DNA from: an uncultured Pseudomonadota bacterium
GTDB taxonomy: Bacteria > Pseudomonadota > Gammaproteobacteria > Burkholderiales > Methylophilaceae
NCBI GenBank assembly: GCA_903876765.1
Contig: CAIRBH010000003.1
Location: 1-64,000, forward strand
Direction: 5' to 3'
Length of the DNA stretch: 64,000 bases
Shown: in pieces, positions 1 to 8,023 of the stretch
Layout of the letters: the number at the start of each line of letters is the position of its first letter
Position numbering within the stretch: the stretch's first letter is position 1
Position numbers and translations under genes: made by a program
Notes under the pieces: model-generated
Told to the model about the DNA's origin: nothing
The model's database searches: none
Seen by the model: the letters and a program-made list of their open reading frames with translations, nothing else

Positions 1-261
1 AATCCCAATATCACTAAACCCGATCATGTAGAACTTGGTATTAAAGAGGATGGCAGTTTATTTTGGAATGGTGAACGAGTAACGAAAGAAACCTTAGCTG
101 CGCGTTTTGCCATTGAAGCAAAAAAAGCTCCTCAACCTGAAGTGCATATCAAAGCAGATAAGCTCACGCATTACGATCATGTAGCTCAAGTCATGTCCAC
201 TGCCGCAAAAACTGGTCTAGTGAAGATAGGTTTTGTGACGGATCCTACAATAGGAAAGTAA
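1..261 (+). CDS. exbD: ExbD/TolR-family biopolymer transport protein, C-terminal part
   Basis: The reading frame is open from base 1 to a TAA at 259-261 and gives 86 residues; the start lies outside the window. The fragment matches the periplasmic half of ExbD-type proteins: a strand reading LFWNGERVT, then a segment of the form EVHIKADKLTHYDHVAQVM and an end GLVKIGFVTDP. ExbD works with ExbB and TonB to power outer-membrane transport of metal chelates and similar ligands. The gene is convergent with the beta-propeller gene that follows, with only 11 bases between the stop codons. It is distinct from the tolR copy at 10.3 kb. That it serves lanthanide or iron uptake next to xoxF is only a guess. 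Confidence 0.85.
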   Translation, partial: NPNITKPDHVELGIKEDGSLFWNGERVTKETLAARFAIEAKKAPQPEVHIKADKLTHYDHVAQVMSTAAKTGLVKIGFVTDPTIGK

Positions 262-272
262 TGCGAAAGCAC

Positions 273-1343
273 TTATTGAGTTGCAGTATCTAAACTCCCC
301 ATGCTTTTAGGATAAGTGACGATCCCCCAAGGCAATTGCTTATTTTCAATTTGCTTTGTTACTTCTAGCTTTTCAGTACTAATTACGAAAATAGTATCCG
401 ATTTTCCACAGGCCAATAAAATTTCCTTGTCATCTGGCGTGAAGCTAAAGTGCCAACAACGGTTTCCTGTTGGAATATCTTTGATTTTTTCATAAGTTTT
501 AGCATCATAAACTTCTAATGTTTTTGCTTTATTAGCAGCTACAAAAATACGCTCACCTTTGCGGTCATAAGCAATCCCATAAGGCGCTGCACCAGTATCA
601 ACAGCGCGCAACACTTTAAATTTTTGATTCATGACAATAAATTTGTTGCCGTACTCCAGCGTGGCTAAGTAAGTTTTACCATCAGGGGACACTTTAATGC
701 CGCGTGGTCGGTCTCCGTATTGATGAGTTTTGATGGTTTTTAATAACTTGCCAGTTTTTAAGTTGTGCACGGTGACAGTATTGTCAGCTTCATTTGTGAT
801 GACTAATTGCTTGCCATCTTTACTAAATTCAATCCCTTCAGTTTCTGGTCCGCCAGTAATTTCACGAACTTTTTTGCCTAACTTCAAATCGATTACGCCA
901 ATACGTGCGGGCTCTTTGTCATCATCTTCATCTTCTTTTGCTGCAGCAACAGCTTCTACAGAACCTGGTGCTGGCGGTGGACCACCTTTGGAGCTGGGTT
1001 CATAAGACACAAAAGCATAATTACCTTTAATTCTTACAAACTCAGGATTTTGACCGACTTTAATTTGATTCAATACTTCGTTTGTTGCGGTATCAATAAT
1101 TGAAACGCTGCCGTTTTCACGAGTAGCAACAACTATTAATTTGCCATCATCAGTAATTGCTAATCCTCTTGGTTCTTCGCCTTTTGCATCAATATTTGAT
1201 AGCGTGGTTAACGTGTTTAAATCAATGATAGACACACCACCTTTTTGATTAGAAACATAGGCTTTTCCACGATCTTCAGCATTAGCATTAACGCCTATAG
1301 CCATGCTTGCTATTGCAGCTATTAGTAAACTAGTTAATTTCAT
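273..1343 (-). CDS. Secreted YVTN-family beta-propeller protein
   Basis: A 356-residue protein with a clear signal peptide (cleavage likely after residue 22, VNANA) followed by repeated beta-propeller blades of the YVTN type: KAYVSNQKGGVSIIDL, LAITDDGKLIVVA, VSPDGKTYLATLEYG and FTPDDKEILLACG are typical blade strands. Proteins of this kind often accompany PQQ-dependent dehydrogenases in methylotrophs, and xoxF is 2.6 kb away; a role as periplasmic partner is inferred. A Pro/Gly-rich then strongly acidic insert (about residues 117-145, containing EDEDDDKE) interrupts one blade and could bind cations. It starts 23 bases after the small membrane protein gene upstream, so the two may be co-transcribed. 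Confidence 0.8.
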   Translation of the reverse strand: MKLTSLLIAAIASMAIGVNANAEDRGKAYVSNQKGGVSIIDLNTLTTLSNIDAKGEEPRGLAITDDGKLIVVATRENGSVSIIDTATNEVLNQIKVGQNPEFVRIKGNYAFVSYEPSSKGGPPPAPGSVEAVAAAKEDEDDDKEPARIGVIDLKLGKKVREITGGPETEGIEFSKDGKQLVITNEADNTVTVHNLKTGKLLKTIKTHQYGDRPRGIKVSPDGKTYLATLEYGNKFIVMNQKFKVLRAVDTGAAPYGIAYDRKGERIFVAANKAKTLEVYDAKTYEKIKDIPTGNRCWHFSFTPDDKEILLACGKSDTIFVISTEKLEVTKQIENKQLPWGIVTYPKSMGSLDTATQ

Positions 1344-1366
1344 TGTGACTTTTCCTTAAATAATGA

Positions 1367-1738
1367 TTACCGATAATTTTGGGTAATTTGTTCTGCATGA
1401 TGCTGAATGAAGTGATAACTAGCGAATGTTCCTAGTACTGGAATTAATAGCGCTTTATAAACTAAGTTGTGTGGGATTTTCTCAATTCTAGAGGCTAGTT
1501 GATCTAGTTTTGCTAGCAACAATATCCAAATATAAATAAATAGGAATGTTGTGATGACTACATATATTAGAACATTGATATATCGGTGAAGAATCATCAT
1601 CAAAAGCATAAAGACTAAGTTAGCAAACCATAAATAAAAATAATTGCGAGAGTCTTCAATAAGCTCTTCTATATCAGTCTTTTGTCTTTTTATAGCAGGG
1701 CCTGAGTTTAGCTCTGGAAATGATTTTTCTGAGACCAT
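1367..1738 (-). CDS. Small membrane protein of unknown function
   Basis: A 123-residue protein that I do not recognise. It has a charged N terminus (about 30 residues), a strong hydrophobic helix at about 33-51, a second at about 55-76, a short amphipathic stretch and a weaker hydrophobic segment at about 92-107, followed by a His/Gln-rich tail (HFIQHHAEQITQNYR). This suggests two or three membrane passes. It begins with ATG at 1738 and ends 23 bases before the secreted beta-propeller gene, so the pair probably forms a small operon. No function can be assigned from sequence. Confidence 0.6.
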   Translation of the reverse strand: MVSEKSFPELNSGPAIKRQKTDIEELIEDSRNYFYLWFANLVFMLLMMILHRYINVLIYVVITTFLFIYIWILLLAKLDQLASRIEKIPHNLVYKALLIPVLGTFASYHFIQHHAEQITQNYR

Positions 1739-2122
1739 TAATATAAATGCTATCGATAGAGTAATTTATTAAACTTGATTGGTTGTATTGGTTGAAACAA
1801 AAGGTGCCCGAAGGCACCCTTTGAGTTTAGAGCATGCAAATCAATATAACTTTGTTAGGAACCTATCCAGTCTACTGCACACACAACCCTTATAATTATG
1901 TAACAGTAAAAAGTCCTAGTAATAGTACTCCTTGCTGATATATATGCGATAAACGTGCCAAGTAGAAATATCTACTCATATTTTATATTTAACTAATTGA
2001 ATATAAACATATATATTTTTATATGCTACATGTGCTATTGAATTGATTTATTTAAAATAGTTGGTTGTAATCAACCTCAAAGGGCGTATATAACCACCAA
2101 CTTTAAATAATTGAAGTTAAAT
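1739..2122. other. Intergenic region between the MocR gene and the small membrane protein gene
   Basis: 384 bases without a convincing gene. The part from about 1960 to 2122 is very AT-rich. On the minus strand an ATG at 1977-1979 opens a 27-codon frame ending at 1896 (reading MSRYFYLARLSHIYQ then a hydrophobic tail), but no ribosome binding site precedes it. A UUCG-capped hairpin lies at 1803-1818. The promoter of the 1367-1738 gene must be in the last 60 bases. Confidence 0.5.
1793..1822 (-). terminator. Rho-independent terminator with UUCG loop
   Basis: On the minus strand GGTGCC (1818-1813), loop TTCG and GGCACC (1808-1803) form a 6-bp stem closed by the very stable C(UUCG)G tetraloop, followed by TTTTGTTTC. 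An outer AAA/TTT extension is possible across one mismatch. It would end transcripts coming from the MocR-type gene, 300 bases upstream, before the small membrane protein gene. Confidence 0.75.
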
Positions 2123-3607
2123 TCAAGCTTGCAGTAATTTAGGTCGCTGGATTAACAAAACATCTTTAAGGCGTTGAATGCCTGTGCGAATTTCATATTC
2201 GTTTAAGTGTGCAAAGCCAAGCCGAATCGCTTGTACTTTATGATTTTTAGCTGAAAAATCAGAAACGGGGGTAATGCTAATCTTTTCTGCTATAGCATTC
2301 TGGATAAGTACTTCCACGTTAATAGTCGGGTTGACGTCTAACCATAAGCTCAGACCGCTATTTGCTTTTTTACAGCTAACGAATTCACTCAATTCATTAA
2401 GTATAAGTTCCAAGATTAGCGCTCTACGTTCTTGGTAAATTTTTAATGTGCGTAAATGATGCCTTTTAATCTCACCAGTATGCAGCAATTCAGCGATTGC
2501 CAGTTCGTTTACCATGTCACCTTGGCGATCTATTAAATTGACATGATGCGCAAAGCGATTAATTGTTTCTTTGGGCGCTACAATATAGCCTATGCGCAAG
2601 CCAGGGGCTAATATCTTCGATAATGAGCCAACGTGAATGACATGGTTAGATGCTTGCTCACTAGCAAGTGGAAGTGCCACTTCTGTTGTGAAATTGAATT
2701 CATGACCACTATCATCTTCAATAATAAAAAAATTATATTGTTCGGCAAGTGCAAGTAGTTGTTTCCTACGTGATAGCGACATAGTTACTGTTGTCGGTAT
2801 TTGGTGGTGTGGTGTCACATACACTGCGCGAATTTTATATTGAATACACAGTAGCTCAAGGTTAACGACATCAATACCTTCATCATCGTGTGCAACATGC
2901 AAAATATGTGCGCCACAACTTTTAAAAGCATCACGTGCCAGCGGGTTACTTAATTCCTCTAGTGCTACACAATCGCCACTTTCAATCAAAACTTTGGCCG
3001 CTAAAAAGATACCCATTTGGCTGCCACGCACAATGCAAATATTTTCAATATTTGCATGAAGCCCTCTTTCAATATTGAGCATTTGTAAGATGGCTTGTCT
3101 GAGAATAAGTGAGCCTTTAGGGTCGCCATAGATTAATTTATTATTTCTTGCTGACGTAATAAGTGCATGACGCATTGCACGTGACAGCATTTCAAATGGG
3201 ATTAATCTCGTATCAGGCAGGTCGGCAGTAAAATTAATGCCGTGATGCGCTTGTCGTTTATTTTGAATGCTCGTTACGTCTTTGAGCAACGGATAAATCT
3301 GGTTTTGTTGGTTGTTTAGTGCGGGGATGTTGCCATGATTAATGGCAAGCATGCGAGACGAAATGAAAGTGCCACGTTTACTTTCGCTAATTAACCAGCC
3401 TTGTGCGATGAGTTCATCGTAAGCCTGAATGACTGTTTTACGGTTAACATTGATTCTATTGGCAAGAATACGCGTTCCTGGTAGTGCTGTACCTGCGGTA
3501 AAGCGGCCACTTTGGATAGCTGCGATGATTTTTTTTGCGATTTGCAAGTGAATGGCTATACCAGATTCACGCACAATATCAATACTGAGTTCCCAAGGCC
3601 TAAGCAT
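2123..3607 (-). CDS. MocR-type transcriptional regulator (GntR winged helix plus aminotransferase-like domain)
   Basis: Starting at ATG 3607, which follows an AGGAGA ribosome site, the protein has 494 residues. Residues about 10-80 form a GntR winged helix (IAIHLQIAKKIIAAIQSG, LPGTRILANRINVNRKTV, QGWLISESKRGTF). The rest is a type I aminotransferase fold with the PLP lysine at about K331 in HVGSLSKILAPGLR. The usual EDDYD motif reads EDDSGHEF here (about 297-304), so the tyrosine that normally contacts the PLP O3' group is serine. MocR regulators use PLP or an amine as effector and often control a neighbouring gene. This one is divergent from xoxF across a 379-base spacer, so xoxF is a candidate target. 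An upstream TTG at 3622 is a less likely start. Confidence 0.9.
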   Translation of the reverse strand: MLRPWELSIDIVRESGIAIHLQIAKKIIAAIQSGRFTAGTALPGTRILANRINVNRKTVIQAYDELIAQGWLISESKRGTFISSRMLAINHGNIPALNNQQNQIYPLLKDVTSIQNKRQAHHGINFTADLPDTRLIPFEMLSRAMRHALITSARNNKLIYGDPKGSLILRQAILQMLNIERGLHANIENICIVRGSQMGIFLAAKVLIESGDCVALEELSNPLARDAFKSCGAHILHVAHDDEGIDVVNLELLCIQYKIRAVYVTPHHQIPTTVTMSLSRRKQLLALAEQYNFFIIEDDSGHEFNFTTEVALPLASEQASNHVIHVGSLSKILAPGLRIGYIVAPKETINRFAHHVNLIDRQGDMVNELAIAELLHTGEIKRHHLRTLKIYQERRALILELILNELSEFVSCKKANSGLSLWLDVNPTINVEVLIQNAIAEKISITPVSDFSAKNHKVQAIRLGFAHLNEYEIRTGIQRLKDVLLIQRPKLLQA

Positions 3608-3986
3608 ACATCTCCTATCCAACCAGCTTTTGCTGGCGTATATTTTCTAATAAAACTGGCTGCAGCGGCGCCTTACAGGCGCTTGCATAACAGTTAGAAA
3701 ATTACGGTTGATGGATACTAGGAGAACCCAAGCGGTGAATCATACCAAATTAATGATGATTTGCTAAATAAATCATGATTGATCAAATGGACCAGTACGA
3801 ATTAATAAACTGGATGGTATTTTTAGTCATTTTTATATATAAAGTTGCATCTGTTTACAAATTGAAACAATTATCTATTGCACTTTAGCTAATTGAATTG
3901 GTTATCTGTCATCCTAGTGCCAGTTTTATGTAAGCAAATCGAGGTGATTTCACTTCAATTTTTTTATATTATCTTTGGAGATAACT
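3608..3986. promoter_or_regulatory. Divergent promoter region between the MocR gene and xoxF
   Basis: 379 bases with no gene. It holds a small hairpin GCGCC-TTACA-GGCGC (3668-3682) in the leader of the MocR gene and a group of related short motifs: ATACCA (3742-3747), ACCAGT (3791-3796), ACTGG (3809-3813) and TGGTAT (3815-3820). ACCAGT and ACTGG are inverted around AT-rich DNA, and ATACCA and TGGTAT are inverses of each other. Such half sites are plausible for a two-headed MocR protein. The xoxF ribosome site TTGGAG (3975-3980) closes the region. I could not place a convincing -35/-10 pair for xoxF. Confidence 0.5.
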
Positions 3987-5858
3987 ATGTTTACAAAAAA
4001 ACGTGTAATAGGCCTTGCCATCAGTGCAGCCTTTGCTATGCCAATGCTAGCATCGGCAGCAGCAGACCAAGAAGCAGCAATGAAAGATTCAAACAACTGG
4101 TTACACCCACGTGGTCAGCACAACAATCAAGGGTTTAGCGGTTTGGCACAAGTGAATAAAGGTAACGTAAAAAACCTTAAAATGTCTTGGACATTCGCAA
4201 CCGGTGTAAACCGTGGTCACGAAGGTTCACCAGTTGTTCTTGGCAACATGATGTATGTTCATACAGCGTTCCCAAACAATATCTACGCACTTGACTTAAA
4301 CGACAATCAAAAAATCGTATGGTCATATTTCCCAAAACAAGATCCATCAGTACAGGCTGTTTTATGTTGCGATAACGTAAACCGTGGTCTTGGGTACGGT
4401 GACGGTAAAATCTACCTTCAACAAAATGATGGTAACTTAGTTGCTTTAGATGCTAAAACTGGCGCTAAAGTATGGTCAACATTAGTAAACGATCCAAAAG
4501 TTGGCGCTACTAATACTAATGCTCCACACGTAATTAAAGATAAAGTGCTTACAGGTTGTTCAGGTGCTGAGTTCGGTGTTCGTTGCTTTATCGCAGCTTA
4601 CAACATCAAAGACGGTTCATTGGCATGGAAAGCATATTCAACAGGACCAGATGCTGAAACATTACATGACAAAAATACTAACAGCGAAAACCCACAATAC
4701 AATGCGCTATCAGTTTACCAAGACGTAAACGGTGGTAATAAAATCGGCGGTTCTTTCAAAAAAATTCCTAATGATCAATTAAAAATAGGCGAGCAAGAGT
4801 TAGGTACACGCACATGGTTAAAACCACAAGCAGTTAAAGATGGTTGGCAACATGGTGGTGGTTCTGTATGGGGCTGGTGGCCGTATGATGCACGTACTAA
4901 TTTAGTGTATTACGGTGCAGGTAACCCATCAGTATGGAATCCAGATGTACGTCCTGGTGATAACAAATGGTCTATGACGGTAACAGCGCGTGATTTAGAC
5001 ACAGGTATGGCTAAATGGGCGATGCAAATGACACCTCACGATGAGTGGGATTACGATGGTGTGAACGAAGTCATCTTATTCGACAAAGGTGGCAAAACAT
5101 ATGCATGGCACCATGACCGTAACGGTTTTGCGTACACTTGGAATGCTGCAAACGGTACATTGATTGCTGCTGAAAAAGTACACCCATTTGTTAACTGGGC
5201 AACTGGTGTTGATTTGAAAACTGGTGTGCCAGATAAAACAGCTAATGCTTCAACTCACCAAGATTACAATGCTAAAGGCGTTTGCCCAGCTGCATTGGGT
5301 ACTAAAGACCAACAACCAGCTGCATATTCACCAAAAACTGGTTTAATGTACACTCCATTGAACCACGTATGTATGACATACGAGCCAGTTGAGTCTAAAT
5401 ACGTTTCTGGTCAACCATGGGTTGGTGCTACATTGACTATGTTCCCAGGTCCAGACGGTGTGATGGGTGGCTTTGCTGCTTATAATCCAATGACCAACAA
5501 AAAAGTATGGTACAACAAAGAGAAATTCTCAGCATGGAGTGGTGCTTTAACAACGGCTTCAGACTTGGTTTTCTACGGTACTTTAGATCGTTGGTTAAAA
5601 GCGGTAGATGCACAATCAGGTAAAGAGCTTTGGAAATTCCAAGTAGGTTCTGGCGTGATTGGTAACGTATTTACTTACGGCCAAAAAGGTAAACAATACG
5701 TTGGCGTGCTATCAGGTATCGGTGGCTGGGCTGGCGTTGCGATGAACCTTGGTATGACTAACCCAACAGACGCTTTAGGCGCTGCGGGTGGTTATGCTGA
5801 ATTAACTAAATACAACGCTGCTCCTGGCGGCGGTGCATTAAACGTATTTAGCCTATAA
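3987..5858 (+). CDS. xoxF: Lanthanide-dependent methanol dehydrogenase XoxF
   Basis: A PQQ-dependent eight-bladed periplasmic dehydrogenase that oxidises methanol to formaldehyde or formate. With ATG 3987, six bases after TTGGAG, it has 623 residues and a signal peptide ending near LASAAA. Counting from that start, the vicinal disulfide is C127-C128 (VLCCDN), and the metal ligands are E195 (GAEFG), N313 (GAGNPSVW) and catalytic D355, with D357 two residues on in HDEWDYDGVN. That D-Y-D signature marks lanthanide-binding XoxF; calcium-type MxaF has alanine at the second position. No xoxG cytochrome or xoxJ gene follows, as is usual for the XoxF4 group of Methylophilaceae (clade inferred). Codon use is strongly biased and nearly free of rare codons, as expected for a very abundant protein. 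A strong terminator follows, so it is transcribed alone. Confidence 0.97.
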   Translation: MFTKKRVIGLAISAAFAMPMLASAAADQEAAMKDSNNWLHPRGQHNNQGFSGLAQVNKGNVKNLKMSWTFATGVNRGHEGSPVVLGNMMYVHTAFPNNIYALDLNDNQKIVWSYFPKQDPSVQAVLCCDNVNRGLGYGDGKIYLQQNDGNLVALDAKTGAKVWSTLVNDPKVGATNTNAPHVIKDKVLTGCSGAEFGVRCFIAAYNIKDGSLAWKAYSTGPDAETLHDKNTNSENPQYNALSVYQDVNGGNKIGGSFKKIPNDQLKIGEQELGTRTWLKPQAVKDGWQHGGGSVWGWWPYDARTNLVYYGAGNPSVWNPDVRPGDNKWSMTVTARDLDTGMAKWAMQMTPHDEWDYDGVNEVILFDKGGKTYAWHHDRNGFAYTWNAANGTLIAAEKVHPFVNWATGVDLKTGVPDKTANASTHQDYNAKGVCPAALGTKDQQPAAYSPKTGLMYTPLNHVCMTYEPVESKYVSGQPWVGATLTMFPGPDGVMGGFAAYNPMTNKKVWYNKEKFSAWSGALTTASDLVFYGTLDRWLKAVDAQSGKELWKFQVGSGVIGNVFTYGQKGKQYVGVLSGIGGWAGVAMNLGMTNPTDALGAAGGYAELTKYNAAPGGGALNVFSL

Positions 5859-5913
5859 TTCATTGTTGCAAAACATGAATGATTAGCTAACGACAAAAGT
5901 TAGTTTGTAGTAA

Positions 5914-5946
5914 AAAGCACCTCGCTAAGGCGAGGTGCTTTGTTTT
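5914..5946 (+). terminator. Rho-independent terminator of xoxF
   Basis: A perfect 12-bp stem AAAGCACCTCGC (5914-5925) and GCGAGGTGCTTT (5930-5941) around TAAG, followed by GTTTTG. It lies 55 bases after the xoxF stop. Confidence 0.9.
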
Positions 5947-6208
5947 GTGGACGAGATTGGTAAAAAATAAGATTGCTTAGAGCTACGCAGACAATAGTAA
6001 ATACAGGTTATCTAACAATAACGTAGCGAGGCGACTTAAATCTATTAAAAATCAGTGAATACTTAATTCTAAGGTGAATGTCTCTTATTGGCCCAGAGCT
6101 GAATTACACCCTTCAAATTTAATTACCCTAAAGCTGACTTTCATAAGTTTAAAGTAGCTAGTCATTTTTGCTTGATAAGCATCATAGACTTAAATTGATT
6201 GCGATTAA

Positions 6209-6237
6209 TTGACAGTAAAATTAATTCGTTTCAGAAT
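6209..6237 (+). promoter_or_regulatory. Candidate sigma-70 promoter of the 31-residue micro-protein gene
   Basis: A consensus -35 TTGACA (6209-6214) is followed after exactly 17 bases by CAGAAT (6232-6237), which matches the -10 consensus at four of six positions. The expected transcript start, near 6244, leaves a leader of about 40 bases. Confidence 0.45.
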
Positions 6238-6282
6238 AATATTACCGATGAAAATTTAGTACAGCTAATCAAAGGGGGATAT

Positions 6283-6378
6283 ATGTATTTTCTAGGGTGG
6301 CAGGGTATTTATACTTTTGTAGGGATTGTGTTTTTGATTATGCTGATTTTGTGGGGGTTTGCCAAAATCACCAAATAG
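6283..6378 (+). CDS. 31-residue single-span membrane micro-protein
   Basis: A short frame ATG 6283 to TAG 6376-6378, preceded by a strong ribosome site AAAGGGGG seven bases upstream. The product begins MYFLGWQGIYTF, has one hydrophobic helix (about residues 10-27, VGIVFLIMLILWGF) and ends in the basic tail AKITK, the layout of small inner-membrane micro-proteins. It has a plausible own promoter and is followed after 19 bases by a two-way terminator, so it looks like a complete transcription unit. I do not recognise a family. Its neighbour upstream is xoxF, but the terminator in between argues against co-transcription. Confidence 0.6.
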   Translation: MYFLGWQGIYTFVGIVFLIMLILWGFAKITK

Positions 6379-6397
6379 TCAGTTAAATTTACCCATA

Positions 6398-6434
6398 AAA
6401 ATAGCGCCTGATAAACCCTGGCGCTATTTTATTT
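6398..6434. terminator. Bidirectional rho-independent terminator
   Basis: An 11-bp stem AAAATAGCGCC (6398-6408) and GGCGCTATTTT (6420-6430) with an 11-base loop and A/T tracts on both sides. It separates the rightward micro-protein gene from the leftward end of the tol-pal operon. Confidence 0.85.
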
Positions 6435-6474
6435 TAAGCATTTGGCCATTACTTCGCGGCCTGTCTGACTGGCC

Positions 6475-7341
6475 TTATTTAATGGCTTCTAGAGCTTTTA
6501 GGCGTTTTTGCGCGGCAGGGGTAACTTCACTATTGGGAAATTTACTAATTAAGTCGTGTAAGGTTTTTTTAGCACTAGGCAACAAGCTCAGCTGAATTTG
6601 GCTATTGGCCATATTGAACATCGCGTCAGGCACTTTGGGGCTATCTGGGTGTAAATCCAGCACTTTTTGTTGCGTGATAATGGCGGATTTATAATTTTTT
6701 AAGGCAAATTGAGCGTAACCCAAGCCGTAAGTGGCTTCTGCGGCTAACGCACTATTGGGGTAATCTTTTAAAAAATTATCATAGGCATTAAACGCGTCTT
6801 TGTATTTAGCCTCTTTTGATAGCCCATGGGCCAGTTCCAGCGATTGATACTCTTGGCTATTTTTAGTGGGTTCAGCTGCTACAGGCGCTGCAGTGACAGC
6901 CTCAGTTGGCGGATCTGCAACTGGCTTTGCTGTGACACCAGACGTGCCGACTTCTTCTAACTTACGCAAACGGTTGTCGGCATCAATATATAAGTCTTTT
7001 TGCCGTTGTTGGGTGACTTCTAGATTATGGTTTGCTAGTTCCAGCTCGCCTTTTAGCTTGGCCACTTCTTGTTTTAGCGCTTCTAGCTGATTTTGCATAT
7101 CAATCAAGCCTTGGCCTTTGGTAATCGCTTCGATATCGATTATTCGCTGCTCGGTGGCTTGTTGATTTTTTTTCATCGCGGCTATTTCAGCCAGCGTTGC
7201 CTGATGCTGACTGGTTGCTGTCGCTTCTACTTCTAGAATTTTCTTACGCGCCTCTTTGTCGTCAAACAAGGCGGCATGCGCTTGAAATGCACATAAATAC
7301 GTACTTAATAGCAGACTAGCCAGTATCAGTTTTTTTGTCAT
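6475..7341 (-). CDS. cpoB: Tol-Pal system coordinator of septal wall synthesis, CpoB (YbgF)
   Basis: A 288-residue periplasmic protein. A signal peptide ends near AFQAHA (residue 23); residues about 30-130 form a heptad-rich coiled coil (QLEALKQEVAKLKGELEL), the trimerisation part; residues about 165-288 hold tetratricopeptide-type repeats (YKDAFNAYDNFLKDYPNS, NYKSAIITQQKVLDLHPDS, LPSAKKTLHDLISKFPNS). In E. coli CpoB links Tol energy to PBP1B activity at the septum. It is the last gene of the leftward ruv-tol operon, 36 bases after pal, and is followed by a terminator. The linker between coil and repeats is Pro/Ala/Thr-rich. Confidence 0.93.
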   Translation of the reverse strand: MTKKLILASLLLSTYLCAFQAHAALFDDKEARKKILEVEATATSQHQATLAEIAAMKKNQQATEQRIIDIEAITKGQGLIDMQNQLEALKQEVAKLKGELELANHNLEVTQQRQKDLYIDADNRLRKLEEVGTSGVTAKPVADPPTEAVTAAPVAAEPTKNSQEYQSLELAHGLSKEAKYKDAFNAYDNFLKDYPNSALAAEATYGLGYAQFALKNYKSAIITQQKVLDLHPDSPKVPDAMFNMANSQIQLSLLPSAKKTLHDLISKFPNSEVTPAAQKRLKALEAIK

Positions 7342-7377
7342 ATCGTTAGTTTTATCTTTAATTTATTGAGGCAGTGA

Positions 7378-7959
7378 TTACTCGTTTTCGTAAACAATAT
7401 CCGCGCGACGATTTTGTTTTGCGCAAGCCTCATCTGTACAATTGGCGCTGGCTTTTTCTTCACCAAAGCTCACAGTTTCAATTTGGGCATCTTGCACACC
7501 TAATAAATTAAGTGACTTTTTAACCGCGACTGATCGACGTTGACCCAGCGATAAGTTGTATTCGCGCGTGCCACGTTCGTCGGTATTACCTTGTAAAACT
7601 ACTTTTGCCGTGCGGTTTGCCAATAAGTATTTAGCGTGCGCCTCTATGATGGGGCGAAACTCCGCCTTCACTGCATCGCTATCAAAATCAAAATAAATAT
7701 TACGCTTAGATAAAATATTGCTTGGGTCTTTTAATGGGTTATTGGCATTTGTTGCGGTGCCATCAATCACCACTTCTTTTACCGCAGCAGTATCGGCCGC
7801 TGCCACTTCTGCTGGCTTAGTTGCCGCTGACGCCGCCGCTGGGCTTTTATCTTCAACCGCTGCTGGCTTATCTACCATAGGCGTGCTTTTGCAAGCAGCC
7901 AGCAACAAGGCCATGACCAAAGTACTTAATAGCTTGCTGTTCCATGTTGGTTTATTCAT
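7378..7959 (-). CDS. pal: Peptidoglycan-associated lipoprotein Pal
   Basis: Starting at ATG 7959, preceded by GGAGAG, it has 193 residues. The lipobox is LLAAC with Cys23 as the lipid-bearing residue. An Ala/Pro/Lys-rich linker (about 24-75) leads to an OmpA-type domain (about 84-193) containing NTDERGTREYNLSLGQRR, the diaminopimelate-binding motif. Pal holds the outer membrane to peptidoglycan and is recycled by TolB and TolA at the division site. A frame continuing 13 codons upstream to 7998 is unlikely because it would destroy the lipoprotein signal. It lies between tolB and cpoB. Confidence 0.96.
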   Translation of the reverse strand: MNKPTWNSKLLSTLVMALLLAACKSTPMVDKPAAVEDKSPAAASAATKPAEVAAADTAAVKEVVIDGTATNANNPLKDPSNILSKRNIYFDFDSDAVKAEFRPIIEAHAKYLLANRTAKVVLQGNTDERGTREYNLSLGQRRSVAVKKSLNLLGVQDAQIETVSFGEEKASANCTDEACAKQNRRADIVYENE

Positions 7960-8023
7960 CTTGCTCTCCTTTAATAACGCTTTAAATAGCGTAAACAAAT
8001 TTTTACTACAAAATACTTAATAC

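Larger units (their letters stand above)
5859..6282 (+). other. Intergenic region after xoxF
   Basis: 424 bases. The xoxF terminator occupies 5914-5946. Beyond it, up to about 6200, I see AT-rich DNA with stops in all frames and no clear hairpins. A promoter-like pair for the micro-protein gene lies at 6209-6237. Confidence 0.5.

Noticed and set aside
1834..1938. 34-codon plus-strand frame in the spacer next to the UUCG hairpin
   Set aside because: No ribosome site and no recognisable product; I also looked for a pqqA-like peptide here and found none.
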